From assembly GCA_025463965.1 (NCBI GenBank), contig JAODBN010000252.1, positions 1 through 29,950 of the forward strand: a stretch of DNA of 29,950 nt. Reading direction: 5' to 3'. Every line of letters starts with the position of its first letter. Position 1 is the first letter of the stretch. Made by a program: the position numbers and the translations under genes. A model generated the notes under the pieces. That model saw only the letters and a list, made by a program, of their open reading frames with translations. It ran no database searches and was not told where the DNA came from. Shown piece by piece: positions 7,914-15,229 of the stretch. This DNA is from Acidimicrobiaceae bacterium. GTDB taxonomy: Bacteria > Actinomycetota > Acidimicrobiia > Acidimicrobiales > Bog-793.

Positions 7914-8368
7914 TAGCTGGACGGCGGGGCCGGCTCGAGACCCTCGTGGGCGATCGTCAGCTTCTCGGTGAGAACTGACGTGTCACCCGCCTTCATCGAG
8001 CCGTACTCGATCGACTTGGCCCACCCGTTGGTGAACTTGAAGGCCATGACGCCCTTACCCATGTAGTCGTAGATGTTGACCTGGCCACCACGACGAGCCA
8101 TCGGCATGTTTCCCTCGAAGACCTGCTGGATCCACGTCTGCCAGCTGGTGTCGGACGTGACACCACGCGTGAGGGTGAGCTCTCCGGCCTTCTTCCGGCC
8201 AGGGAGCATCTTGTTGATGTAGAGCCCCTTGTCCGTGTTGTGCTTCAGCTCGATCGAGTCAACTTCGAGCTTCAAGCCATCCACTTCTTGGATCTGCTTG
8301 ATCTCGACCTTGTCGATCTCCAACCCGAATGACCAGCCGACGCCGGTGTCGAAATCGGGAAGTGGCAT
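7913..8368 (-). CDS. Main tail tube protein (gp19-like) of eCIS
   Basis: This 151-residue protein is of the gp19-like tube family. It would polymerise as hexamers into the inner tube inside the sheath (Afp1-like). It opens MPLPDFDTGVGWSFGLEIDK, with LYINKMLPGRKKAGELTLTR in the middle, WQTWIQQVFEGNMP after it, and a C-terminal strand SVLTEKLTIAHEGLEPAPPS. The start ATG at 8368 has GAGGAGG about 8 nt upstream, one of the strongest ribosome binding sites in the locus, as expected for a very abundant part. It follows the sheath gene across a 130-nt gap with two hairpins. Confidence 0.96.
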   Translation of the reverse strand: MPLPDFDTGVGWSFGLEIDKVEIKQIQEVDGLKLEVDSIELKHNTDKGLYINKMLPGRKKAGELTLTRGVTSDTSWQTWIQQVFEGNMPMARRGGQVNIYDYMGKGVMAFKFTNGWAKSIEYGSMKAGDTSVLTEKLTIAHEGLEPAPPSS

Positions 8369-8445
8369 TGCGTTCGCCTCCTCGGAGTGCCTGCGCCCCG
8401 TGGGGCGCCGCTTAGTTGTGACTGCATCTGACGACTGCTCTCACC

Positions 8446-8492
8446 GACCTCCCGGAGGAGGTCATGACCTGCGGGGCAAAACCCCGCAGGTC
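8446..8492 (-). promoter_or_regulatory. Twin hairpins between sheath and tube genes
   Basis: Two perfect inverted repeats lie in tandem within the sheath-tube gap. The first after the sheath stop (8466-8492) has an 11-bp stem GACCTGCGGGG and a 5-nt loop. The second (8446-8463) has a 7-bp stem GACCTCC and a 4-nt loop. Both stems begin with GACCT. No long T run follows on the minus strand, so a strong intrinsic terminator is unlikely. A transcript-stabilising structure, partial terminator or processing point that sets the sheath to tube ratio is more likely. The stems are seen directly; the function is inferred. Confidence 0.7.
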
Positions 8493-8498
8493 AGCGCC

Positions 8499-10025
8499 TC
8501 ACTCCGCGACCAGGCTCGTTCCGCCGGAGAACTGCGACATGCGGAAGATCACGAACTCCGCCGGCTTCACCGGCGCGATCCCGATCTCACAGACCACCTG
8601 CCCGGCGTCGATGCCTTCGGCCGGGTTCGTCTCGCCGTCGCACTTGACGTAGAAGGCCTCGGCCGGCGAGCTGCCGAACAGGGCACCCTTGCGCCACTCG
8701 TTGACGAGGAACCCGGAGATGGTGCGCCGGATCTTGCCCCACAGGTCACCGTCGTTCGGCTCGAACACGACCCAGTCGGTGCCGGAGAGGACCGACTCCT
8801 CGAGGTAGTTGAAGAGGCGACGCACGTTGATGTAGCGCCAGGCCGGGTCGCTCGACAGCGTGCGGGCGCCCCAGATTCGGATGCCGCGGCCCGGGAAGGC
8901 CCGGATCACGTTGACCCCGACGGGGTTGAGCAGGTCGTGCTCGCTCTTGGTGATGTTCAGCTCGATGTCGATCGCCCCACGGATGACCTCGTTGGCCGGA
9001 GCCTTGTGGACCCCGCGGGTGTCGTCATTGCGGCCCCAGATGCCGGCAACGTGCCCGGCCGGAGGAGTCATCACGTTCGTGCCGGTAGCCGGGTCGAAGA
9101 CCTTCACCCACGGCCAGTAAAGAGCGGCGTACTTGGAGTCGTAGCCAGCGGTGTCGACGCGCCAGGTCTTGATCGCCTGAGCGTTGAGACCGGGGGGCGG
9201 GTCGAGGATCGCCATGCGGTCCCCCATCAGCTCGCAGTGCGAGATCATCCCGAGCTGCGCCGCCTTCACGCCCTCGAGGTCGATCAGGCCCTTCTCGTAG
9301 GCGCTCATGAGGTCGGGGACGCACACCATGGTGACTTCGTCGATGGCCTCGAGGCCGCCGAGGCCGCTGCGCTGGGCCGAGTCTCCGAGGTAGTCACCGG
9401 GGGTGAGCCGCTCGGGAGCGGCAGAGCCGCCACCGGCGAGGCTGACCGAACCACGGGCCACCGCGTCGATGGCCGTCTTCGTGGTCTCCTCGAGCCGGAT
9501 CAGCTGAGACTGCGCGTTGACGACCGTGACCACGTTGTTCTTCCCACGCTTGGGAGACACCGGGTCGAACGTCTCGCTGACGGAGCCGTTCTGCTTCACG
9601 ACCAGGCGGAACGAGCCGTCCTCGCCGGCCTCGGCGCTGTCGGAGATCTCGATCGTCAGGTCGTTGCCCTCAGCGCCCGCCTCGATGGCCTGGATCTTGT
9701 AGGCACCGATCCCGTTGTCGGCACCCGAAGAGAGCTCGGCGGCGGCCTGGCGCTCCGGGCCACCGGCGCCGATGCGCACCACGTAGCAAGCACCCCCGCC
9801 GTTCTGGAAGTACCCGTAGACCGAGTGCGAGAGGTAGGTGCCCTCGACGAACTCGCCGAAGTTCTGGGTGTACTGGCTCCAGTTGGTCACGAGCGTCGGG
9901 GTGTTGAACGGTCCCCGCTCGGCCAGGCCGACGAAGGCAGCGACTGCCGTCCCGACGCCCTCGATGGGCCGCGAGCCGGAGTCAACCTCCTCGACGTATA
10001 CGCCAGGAGACAAATAGGTGGGCAT
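8499..10025 (-). CDS. Contractile sheath protein of eCIS
   Basis: This 508-residue protein is the tail sheath subunit. It opens with the sheath signature MPTYLSPGVYVEEVDSGSRP, followed by GVGTAVAAFVGLAERGP and NWSQYTQNFGEF. The C-terminal part has PVGVNVIRAFPGRGIRIWGA with RTLSSDPAWRYINVRRLFNY, the conserved core that forms the contracting lattice, and then LWGKIRRTISGFL. It is the only sheath gene in the window, unlike Afp/PVC loci with three. The start ATG at 10025 has a strong GAGGAGGAG about 7 nt upstream. Length and order are normal for a single-sheath eCIS. Confidence 0.97.
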   Translation of the reverse strand: MPTYLSPGVYVEEVDSGSRPIEGVGTAVAAFVGLAERGPFNTPTLVTNWSQYTQNFGEFVEGTYLSHSVYGYFQNGGGACYVVRIGAGGPERQAAAELSSGADNGIGAYKIQAIEAGAEGNDLTIEISDSAEAGEDGSFRLVVKQNGSVSETFDPVSPKRGKNNVVTVVNAQSQLIRLEETTKTAIDAVARGSVSLAGGGSAAPERLTPGDYLGDSAQRSGLGGLEAIDEVTMVCVPDLMSAYEKGLIDLEGVKAAQLGMISHCELMGDRMAILDPPPGLNAQAIKTWRVDTAGYDSKYAALYWPWVKVFDPATGTNVMTPPAGHVAGIWGRNDDTRGVHKAPANEVIRGAIDIELNITKSEHDLLNPVGVNVIRAFPGRGIRIWGARTLSSDPAWRYINVRRLFNYLEESVLSGTDWVVFEPNDGDLWGKIRRTISGFLVNEWRKGALFGSSPAEAFYVKCDGETNPAEGIDAGQVVCEIGIAPVKPAEFVIFRMSQFSGGTSLVAE

Positions 10026-10185
10026 TGACGACTCCTCCTCGGTGGGCAGCGACCGCCACTTTTGGCCATCATGGTTGGACGGTTGTCCCTGCCGCTATGG
10101 CAGATGGGCGCCGGTACGTGCAGCCTGAGTTGCCTCTTTGGGCAGAGTCCCTGCTCGCGCCCAATGGCGTGCAGGCAGAAACTAG
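10026..10185 (-). promoter_or_regulatory. 160-nt gap before the sheath gene
   Basis: This is the longest gap in the eCIS run. On the minus strand, soon after the DUF4157 stop, there is an inverted repeat TTGGGC ... GCCCAA (10138-10164, 15-nt loop). A weak 5-bp stem follows (10089-10103). The strong sheath ribosome binding site is at the end. I see no convincing -35/-10 pair. A separate promoter for the abundant structural genes (sheath, tube) would fit this place, but that is inference. Confidence 0.4.
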
Positions 10186-10869
10186 CTAGCCAGCAGGCTC
10201 TTCGGTCTTCTCTTCGGCCTGGCGGGAGCTGAAGCGCGTTGCGCTTGCCTCCGCCTCCTGCTCGAAACGGTCAGAAGGATCGGACACCTGGATGCCACCA
10301 GCCTGGGGCGTGCCCGAGACCGGTCCGGAACGCTGCTGTTGCACGTGGGTGAGCTCGTGAGCGAGCGTCCGCTGGGCCTGCGGAGTGCCCGGCTGGTAGT
10401 GGTCGGGGTGGACCACCACGTTGTCCCCGACGGTGTAGGCGGCCGCCTTCACGGACTCGGCGGATTGCCGGTCGACGTGCAGGCGAACTGAGGAGAAATC
10501 CCCTCCGAGGTGCTGCTCCATGGTGTCGCGGGTGCCCGCGTCGAGCGGAGACCCGCCTCCTTGGATCGTGGCGTGAACGGGCGACGGGCTCTCGTCGTGA
10601 GCCCCGTGAGCAGCGTGCTCTTGCGCGGTCTCGCCGACCCGCTGCACCTGCTCTTCCTCCTCGCTCTCCTTTTCCTCCTCCTCGCGCTGGACGAAGACGG
10701 TGGTGCCCGCATTGCCGACACTTCTCTGCAAGCTCAAGAGTGACGCTGGCGACATCGCCCGCAGAGCGCTCGGAGAGCGCAGCGCGCCGGTCGCCTCAGG
10801 GCTGCGCTGGACCTGCGAGGGCCGCAGCCGCTGCTCGTCGATGTGGGGCCCTTCCCGGTGCTCGTGCAC
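10186..10869 (-). CDS. DUF4157 protein with HELTH metallopeptidase-like motif (eCIS-associated)
   Basis: This 227-residue protein carries the DUF4157 domain at about residues 105-185. It has LDAGTRDTMEQHLGGDFSSV, then VVHPDHYQPGTPQAQRTLAH and HELTHVQQQ (HELTH at 171-175). An acidic stretch after it (DRFEQEAEA, about 200-208) could supply a third metal ligand. The N-terminal third is disordered and has [VL]QR at residues 20, 47, 60 and 75, including LLSLQRSVGN, plus an EEEEKESEEEE run. DUF4157 proteins are frequent in eCIS loci and are suspected to be metallopeptidase-like cargo or assembly factors; activity is not established. GTG at 10869 has AGGAGG 6 nt upstream. It lies between ATPase and sheath, 76 nt after the ATPase stop. 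Confidence 0.93.
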   Translation of the reverse strand: MHEHREGPHIDEQRLRPSQVQRSPEATGALRSPSALRAMSPASLLSLQRSVGNAGTTVFVQREEEEKESEEEEQVQRVGETAQEHAAHGAHDESPSPVHATIQGGGSPLDAGTRDTMEQHLGGDFSSVRLHVDRQSAESVKAAAYTVGDNVVVHPDHYQPGTPQAQRTLAHELTHVQQQRSGPVSGTPQAGGIQVSDPSDRFEQEAEASATRFSSRQAEEKTEEPAG

Positions 10870-10945
10870 GGCGACCTCCTAGTTGACCAACCCTATCCCG
10901 TGGATCGGCCTCACCGAAGAGGCGATGAGTGCCACGAGGGCTCGG

Positions 10946-13132
10946 TCAGCCCGCCACCTCGCCCTCGACGACGTGGAACCATTCCTTGAACTCCGAGCGC
11001 ACCGAGAGCCTCCCGAGCTTGCGGTACTCGCGGTGCACGGCCCGGACCAGGTCGGCCATCGTCACCGCCTCACCTGAGCCAGCCGCCAAGTACGCGGCGG
11101 TGAGAGCGATCGAGGCGATGTTTCCGCCGGACAGCTCGAAGGCGTCCGCCAGGAACTCGAGGTCCACGTCGGCGGCGAGGGGGACGGACTTGCCCAGCCG
11201 GTACTCCCACAACGTGCGGCGCTGGGCGGAGTCGGGGAAAGGGAAGTCGATCACCGTGTCGAGGCGGCGAGTGAAGGCCTCGTCGACGTTGGCCCGCAGG
11301 TTCGTGGTGAGCACTGCCAAGCCGTCGAAAGACTCGATCCGCTGGAGGAGATACGCCACCTCGATGTTGGCGTAACGGTCGTGGGCGTCGCGGACCTCCG
11401 AGCGCTTCCCGAAGAGCGCGTCCGCCTCGTCGAATAGGAGCACGCCGTTGACCCCGTCGACTTCCGAGAAGATGCGCTCGAGGTTCTTCTCGGTCTCACC
11501 GACGTACTTGTCGACCACGGTCGCCAGATTGATCGTGTAGAGCTCCAGGCCCAGCCGCCCGGCGACGACCTCCGCCGACATCGTCTTGCCGGTTCCGGAG
11601 TCGCCGGCGAACAAGGCGGTCACGCCGCGCCCCCGGCCACCTCCTGCCCGCATCCGCCACTCACCCAGCACTCGGTCCCTGAACAGGACGCGATCGACAA
11701 GCTCCCCGAGCAGGCGGAACGTCGCAGGCGGAAGGACAAGGTCTTCCCAGCCGACCTCGGGACGCACGCGGCGAGCCATGCGCTCGAGCCCGGCGGCGTT
11801 CTCGGCGAGCGCTCCCGAACGCGCGTGAGCTCCAGCCAGCGACTCGCCTTCGTAGGCCGCCCACCACTTCGCTGACTGGCCCGCCCGCGCGACCTGCTCG
11901 GGCGCGAGCCGGAACGCCCCGACCTCCTGCTCGACGGCGGCGCCGATCTCCGGGCCCAGGCTCTCGGCCCACAGCATTCGACGCTGCTCCGCGGCAGGCT
12001 CGGGCGCGACGAGGACAACGGGGACCTGTCGGCTCCAGGCGGGGTCCCATCCTGCTCGGCCGAGGAGGATGACCGGGCACGGCAAATCGGCGAACGCCCT
12101 CACGACGCTCCGCTCGCGCGCCCCGCTCAGCTCGCCGAACGCCTCGAGGGGTCCGGCGACGAGCCCCGCCCCCCCGAGCCGGGCCTCCCGAGCGGCCAGC
12201 GCCGCGATCTCGGTGAGATCGAGCTCCGGTCCCACCCGGCTGAGGTCAAGGTCCACCGCGCCCCATCCCGCCGCGGCCAGCGCCTGGCGGGCGAGCCCGC
12301 GCCCGGCGGAGCCCTGCCGCTCTCGCAGGTAGACGAGACGTGCGCCGGCCTGAAGCGCGCGGGCCAGTCCCGAGGGGTCGAGGGCGGGCACCGGTCCGTC
12401 GTCGGCCAGGAGCCCGGCGATAGCGGGGACGGGAGCATCGTCGCCGAGCAGATGCGCGGCTACCCGGTCAGGGACGCGCAGTGATCGGGTCAGGAACGGC
12501 CGATCGTCCTCCTCGATGAGCACGAGGCCCCCGTCCAAAAGGGGTGCCCCGGCACGTAGCCGTCCTCGTGCAGCGGGATCTGTCGGGCGCATGCCGCAGA
12601 GCTCGAGGGCGAGCCCGATGGTCGCGCGTCGGCGCGTCACGTCGTCATTGAGGTAGCCGTAGAGCCGCTCGAAGCGGCTGTCCAGGTCCGGAGCGAGGGC
12701 CACGACGAGCAGGTCGACGTCGATCGAGGCGAGACCGAACTCACCGACGAGGCGCCCGAGGCTGCTCCGTGTCTGACCGCGCGCCGCCTCGCCGAGAAGG
12801 GACTCCTCGACGCGCGCCCTCGCCGCGACGAGCTCGGCCGACGGGGGAGCCAGCGCGGGCCAGCCGCCCGCCACCAGTCGGTCGGCGTCGTCGTCGGTCA
12901 AGTACAGGCCCCGGAAGGCATCGTCGGGATTCGGGTCGACCGACCGCCGGGCCGCGACCGCTGTCCGCACCTGTGCCTCGATCAGGGCGAGCAGCAACAA
13001 CAGGTGGTCCTTCGACGGAGCGAGCGCAGCCTCTTCGACTTGTTCCTCGGCTGCGGTTGCTGGGTCCTTGGGTCGGGACCGGCGCGGCTTTTGCGCCGAT
13101 GACGCCCCCTCGGACTTCTCGAGCGGGCTCAA
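10946..13132 (-). CDS. eCIS AAA+ ATPase (Afp15-like)
   Basis: This protein has about 728 residues. The N-terminal 480 or so residues are helical and variable, with YLTDDDADRLVAGGWPALAP typical of eCIS ATPases. The AAA+ core follows: Walker A GDSGTGKT (about 510-517), Walker B VLLFDEADALFG (about 564-575), then DAHDRYANIEVAYLLQRIES, sensor-1 LTTNLRANVDEAF and the arginine-finger region TRRLDTVIDFPFP. In Afp/PVC the equivalent protein is needed for particle assembly. The open frame extends upstream inside the DUF4255 gene without family character. TTG at 13132 is preferred because it lies 10 nt after the DUF4255 stop with GAGG 8 nt before it. No ATG or GTG was found near that position. Confidence 0.93.
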   Translation of the reverse strand: MSPLEKSEGASSAQKPRRSRPKDPATAAEEQVEEAALAPSKDHLLLLLALIEAQVRTAVAARRSVDPNPDDAFRGLYLTDDDADRLVAGGWPALAPPSAELVAARARVEESLLGEAARGQTRSSLGRLVGEFGLASIDVDLLVVALAPDLDSRFERLYGYLNDDVTRRRATIGLALELCGMRPTDPAARGRLRAGAPLLDGGLVLIEEDDRPFLTRSLRVPDRVAAHLLGDDAPVPAIAGLLADDGPVPALDPSGLARALQAGARLVYLRERQGSAGRGLARQALAAAGWGAVDLDLSRVGPELDLTEIAALAAREARLGGAGLVAGPLEAFGELSGARERSVVRAFADLPCPVILLGRAGWDPAWSRQVPVVLVAPEPAAEQRRMLWAESLGPEIGAAVEQEVGAFRLAPEQVARAGQSAKWWAAYEGESLAGAHARSGALAENAAGLERMARRVRPEVGWEDLVLPPATFRLLGELVDRVLFRDRVLGEWRMRAGGGRGRGVTALFAGDSGTGKTMSAEVVAGRLGLELYTINLATVVDKYVGETEKNLERIFSEVDGVNGVLLFDEADALFGKRSEVRDAHDRYANIEVAYLLQRIESFDGLAVLTTNLRANVDEAFTRRLDTVIDFPFPDSAQRRTLWEYRLGKSVPLAADVDLEFLADAFELSGGNIASIALTAAYLAAGSGEAVTMADLVRAVHREYRKLGRLSVRSEFKEWFHVVEGEVAG

Positions 13133-13142
13133 CGTCTGGACC

Positions 13143-13775
13143 TCAAGTGCTGGCAGGGGCCAGAGACTTGGACGGCGACGCCGAGCGCTCGTCGTCCTGT
13201 CCCGGCTCGCCGAACATCTTGACCGCCAGGCCATCCTCGGCGGGAGGCGCGGTGACCGCCACGGGCTCGGAGGACATCGGCGCCGTGACGACAAGGTCCA
13301 GTGAGGCCTTCAGCTCGCCGCCGAGCGCAGACCACACCTCGGAGATCTGGCGGTGCTCCGGCGGGGGCTTGGCCACCTCGAGGAGCACCGGCGCGCCGAG
13401 GTCGCCGAGCGATCCGACCAGGAGCTCCGGAGGCACGATCTTGTGGCGGAGGAACGCGGAAAGCATGGCGGCGAGCAACCGGTGCTCGTCAGCTGGCCGC
13501 TGGGTCCATGCCGTTACGAGGTAAGAGCAGCGGAAGTAGCGCAAGGGTGCGGTCCGGCTCCGGAGCACGCCCTCGTCGGTGCGCTCCTCTTGCCAGCCAG
13601 CGGCCCGTCGGTGAAGATCCTCGCGGATGTCGTACAGATAGAGGTCGACCGTCGGCGAGTTGCGCCGGCTCGCCCACTCCTTGGTCGGCGCGTCGAGCAC
13701 GACCTCTGCTCCCGAGCCGTCCAGCGCATCACGGCGAACCAGTGCTTCGATCGCCTCGTCGAGCTCATGAATCAC
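13143..13775 (-). CDS. DUF4255 (Pvc16_N) cap/terminator protein of eCIS
   Basis: This 210-residue protein has the DUF4255 core in its first 160 residues: IHELDEAIEALVRR, then NSPTVDLYLYDIREDLHRRA, RYFRCSYLVTAWTQRPADEH and RLLAAMLSAFLRH. Proteins of this family (Afp16/Pvc16) cap the tube and sheath and end particle growth. The C-terminal 40 residues are disordered. The start used is GTG at 13775; the preceding AAGG is a weak binding site. It is the first structural gene after the regulator and lies 10 nt before the ATPase gene. Confidence 0.92.
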   Translation of the reverse strand: MIHELDEAIEALVRRDALDGSGAEVVLDAPTKEWASRRNSPTVDLYLYDIREDLHRRAAGWQEERTDEGVLRSRTAPLRYFRCSYLVTAWTQRPADEHRLLAAMLSAFLRHKIVPPELLVGSLGDLGAPVLLEVAKPPPEHRQISEVWSALGGELKASLDLVVTAPMSSEPVAVTAPPAEDGLAVKMFGEPGQDDERSASPSKSLAPAST

Positions 13776-13842
13776 CGCGCGAGCCTTGCCGCCAGCGGGC
13801 TGCGGGTCATCGGCGCAGGTTCAGACCTCCGGGCAAAGCATT

Positions 13843-13858
13843 GTGCCCCATCGGGCAC
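13843..13858 (-). promoter_or_regulatory. Hairpin in the regulator-DUF4255 gap
   Basis: In the 101-nt gap between the regulator stop and the DUF4255 start there is a perfect 6-bp inverted repeat GTGCCC/GGGCAC with a 4-nt loop. It could be an operator or weak attenuator controlling entry into the structural genes. No T run follows. Function is inferred from position only. Confidence 0.4.
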
Positions 13859-13876
13859 CAAACTGCCGCTTAGGGG

Positions 13877-14557
13877 TCAGATGACGCCCGCGCGAAGGGC
13901 ATAGGCAACGGCGTGACAACGGTTGCGCAGGTTGAAGCGCGAAGTCACGTCGTGGAGCACATTCTTCACCGTGCGCTCCGAATACGCCAGCTTCTCGGAG
14001 ATCTCGGTCGTGTCGAGACCGTCGGCCACGAGACGCAGCACCTCGATCTCTCGCTCGGTGAAACCGTTGAACAACAGCCCGCGGGGCTGGAGCACGTTGC
14101 GCTGCAACTTGCCGACCTGAGAAAGAAGGGAGCCGAGAAGATCCGGCGGCAGGGTCCCGTGGCCCTCCATGGCCGCGACCAGGACAGCGGCCAAGCGCTC
14201 CGGCGAGGCCTCACCGCGCCGGAGAATCGCGCAGGCGCCGGCCTCGACCGCGGTGAGCACTCCCCGGTCGTCGAGACCGGTGGAGACGACCACGACGTGA
14301 CGACATCCTCCGCGAAGAAGAGTCCGGACGACCCGGGCCTCCTCCTCGCAGACCTCGTCCACCGCGAGTACCGCAACGCTGGCCCGCTTCGGGTCGTCGA
14401 CGACGAGCAGCTCGGTCTGCGAACGCAGCTGCGTGGCGAGGCCCGCCCGGGAGATTGCGTCGCCCGCCGCGACGTACGTCGCCAGCCGGCGTGGGGCGCT
14501 TTCAGTTGGCAAAGGCACACTCCGCGTGGTCGCGACAGCACCCTTAGTGGCGCTCAT
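13877..14557 (-). CDS. LuxR/NarL-type response regulator at the head of the eCIS locus
   Basis: This 226-residue protein has an N-terminal receiver-like domain (about 24-135) and a C-terminal LuxR helix-turn-helix (about 163-226). The latter reads FTEREIEVLRLVADGLDTTE then ISEKLAYSERTVKNVLHDV. The receiver is unusual. A strand VAVLAVD puts Asp67 near the phosphorylation site and VVVVST gives the Ser/Thr, but the usual Lys after strand 5 is replaced by LRRG and the acidic pair is reduced to a single Asp in AAGDAISRAGL. Signalling may therefore differ from a classic kinase-driven regulator, and no kinase gene is nearby. ATG at 14557 has GGGAGAG upstream; the open frame before it is not family-like. 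Same strand and 101-nt spacing suggest that it controls the eCIS genes. Confidence 0.9.
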   Translation of the reverse strand: MSATKGAVATTRSVPLPTESAPRRLATYVAAGDAISRAGLATQLRSQTELLVVDDPKRASVAVLAVDEVCEEEARVVRTLLRGGCRHVVVVSTGLDDRGVLTAVEAGACAILRRGEASPERLAAVLVAAMEGHGTLPPDLLGSLLSQVGKLQRNVLQPRGLLFNGFTEREIEVLRLVADGLDTTEISEKLAYSERTVKNVLHDVTSRFNLRNRCHAVAYALRAGVI

Positions 14558-14648
14558 CGAGCGCTCTCCCGGTCGTGCCGGCCGTAGGGAGGACAAGTGA
14601 CCATTCGCATCGCAGTCTAGAGATGCTCTTGCCCACTTGCACCCCTCC

Positions 14649-14668
14649 TGTGCACCTTCTGATGCACA
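14649..14668. promoter_or_regulatory. Palindrome TGTGCA-N8-TGCACA upstream of the eCIS regulator
   Basis: A perfect 6+6 inverted repeat with an 8-nt spacer lies 92 nt upstream of the regulator start, between the terminator of the SCP2 gene and the regulator. The form (two half sites one helical turn and a half apart, centre to centre 14 nt) suits a dimeric DNA-binding protein. It could be an autoregulatory operator of the LuxR protein or a site for another regulator. A TAGACT that could be a -10 box lies closer to the gene. The repeat is seen; the role is inferred. Confidence 0.5.
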
Positions 14669-14675
14669 ATCGGGC

Positions 14676-14707
14676 AAAACGAGCAAGCGGGGCCTGCGAT
14701 GCCCCGC
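14676..14707 (-). terminator. Intrinsic terminator after the SCP2-domain gene
   Basis: On the minus strand, 11 nt after the stop of the SCP2 gene, there is a GC-rich stem GCGGGGC/GCCCCGC with a 7-nt loop, followed by TTGCTCGTTTT. This is a typical intrinsic terminator, although the T tract is interrupted. It separates the SCP2 gene from the eCIS transcript, so the eCIS regulator needs its own promoter in 14558-14675. Confidence 0.7.
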
Positions 14708-14717
14708 GAAGAGGGTC

Positions 14718-15104
14718 TCAGAACTCGGTCATCTCCAGCACGGCCGCCTGGAATTGGCCGAACTCGGGGGACATCGTGATGGGCAAAAGGGCCATCAGCT
14801 TGGCGACATCCCCGTCGACCTGGACCTTTCCCTGCATGAAGGCCGTGTTGGTGTCCAGCTCGCCCTTCTGCATAGCCATCGCGTCCTCGTAGCTCTCGGT
14901 CAGCGTCACCTCGGCGTCCTCGAGTAGTCCGAGGCGGTTCTCCAAGAGGTGCCCGTCGACGACCACCCAGTAGTAGTCCACGTCGCCTCCCGGGCCGCCG
15001 AGGATCCGGTACTGAAGCCGCGCGCTCGCCCCTGGCCGCTCGGGCTGACCGACCGCCAGGCGGGTGCTCTCGTCCAGCCACTCCTGGCTCAGCCACTTCG
15101 CCAC
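14718..15104 (-). CDS. SCP2 sterol-carrier-domain protein
   Basis: This 128-residue protein is of the SCP2 sterol-binding type, a small cytosolic lipid-binding fold common in actinobacteria. Visible segments are MAKWLSQEWLDE, then VDYYWVVVDGHLL, AEVTLTESYEDAMAMQKGEL and the typical NTAFMQGKVQVDGDVAKLMA near the end. The start is GTG at 15104 with GAGGGGAGA upstream. It has its own terminator and lies between mca and the eCIS locus, so a link to either is not indicated. The natural ligand is unknown. Confidence 0.85.
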   Translation of the reverse strand: MAKWLSQEWLDESTRLAVGQPERPGASARLQYRILGGPGGDVDYYWVVVDGHLLENRLGLLEDAEVTLTESYEDAMAMQKGELDTNTAFMQGKVQVDGDVAKLMALLPITMSPEFGQFQAAVLEMTEF

Positions 15105-15123
15105 CGTGTCTCCCCTCGTTCGC

Positions 15124-15143
15124 GGGGCCGCCTGTGCGGCCCC
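15124..15143 (-). promoter_or_regulatory. Hairpin in the mca-SCP2 gap
   Basis: A perfect 8-bp stem GGGGCCGC/GCGGCCCC with a 4-nt loop lies 20 nt upstream of the SCP2 gene start, within the 125-nt gap after mca. There is no T run on the minus strand, so it is at most a weak terminator of mca transcription or a 5' structure of the SCP2 message. Confidence 0.45.
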
Positions 15144-15229
15144 GGTACGCCACTGCGACGCGCGCTCAGTCTGTCGTGTGCGCGGCCCATGCGCGCTGCT
15201 CGATTGGGCCCCAGAGAGGGCGGTCGCCC

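Noticed and set aside
8229..10028. Long plus-strand open frame (599 codons) over the sheath gene
   Set aside because: It is antisense to a clear sheath protein, has no start with ribosome binding site and no family pattern; such frames are common in GC-rich DNA.
14718..15104. SCP2-domain gene as part of the eCIS operon
   Set aside because: An intrinsic terminator follows it directly and SCP2 proteins are not an eCIS component, so it is treated as an independent gene.
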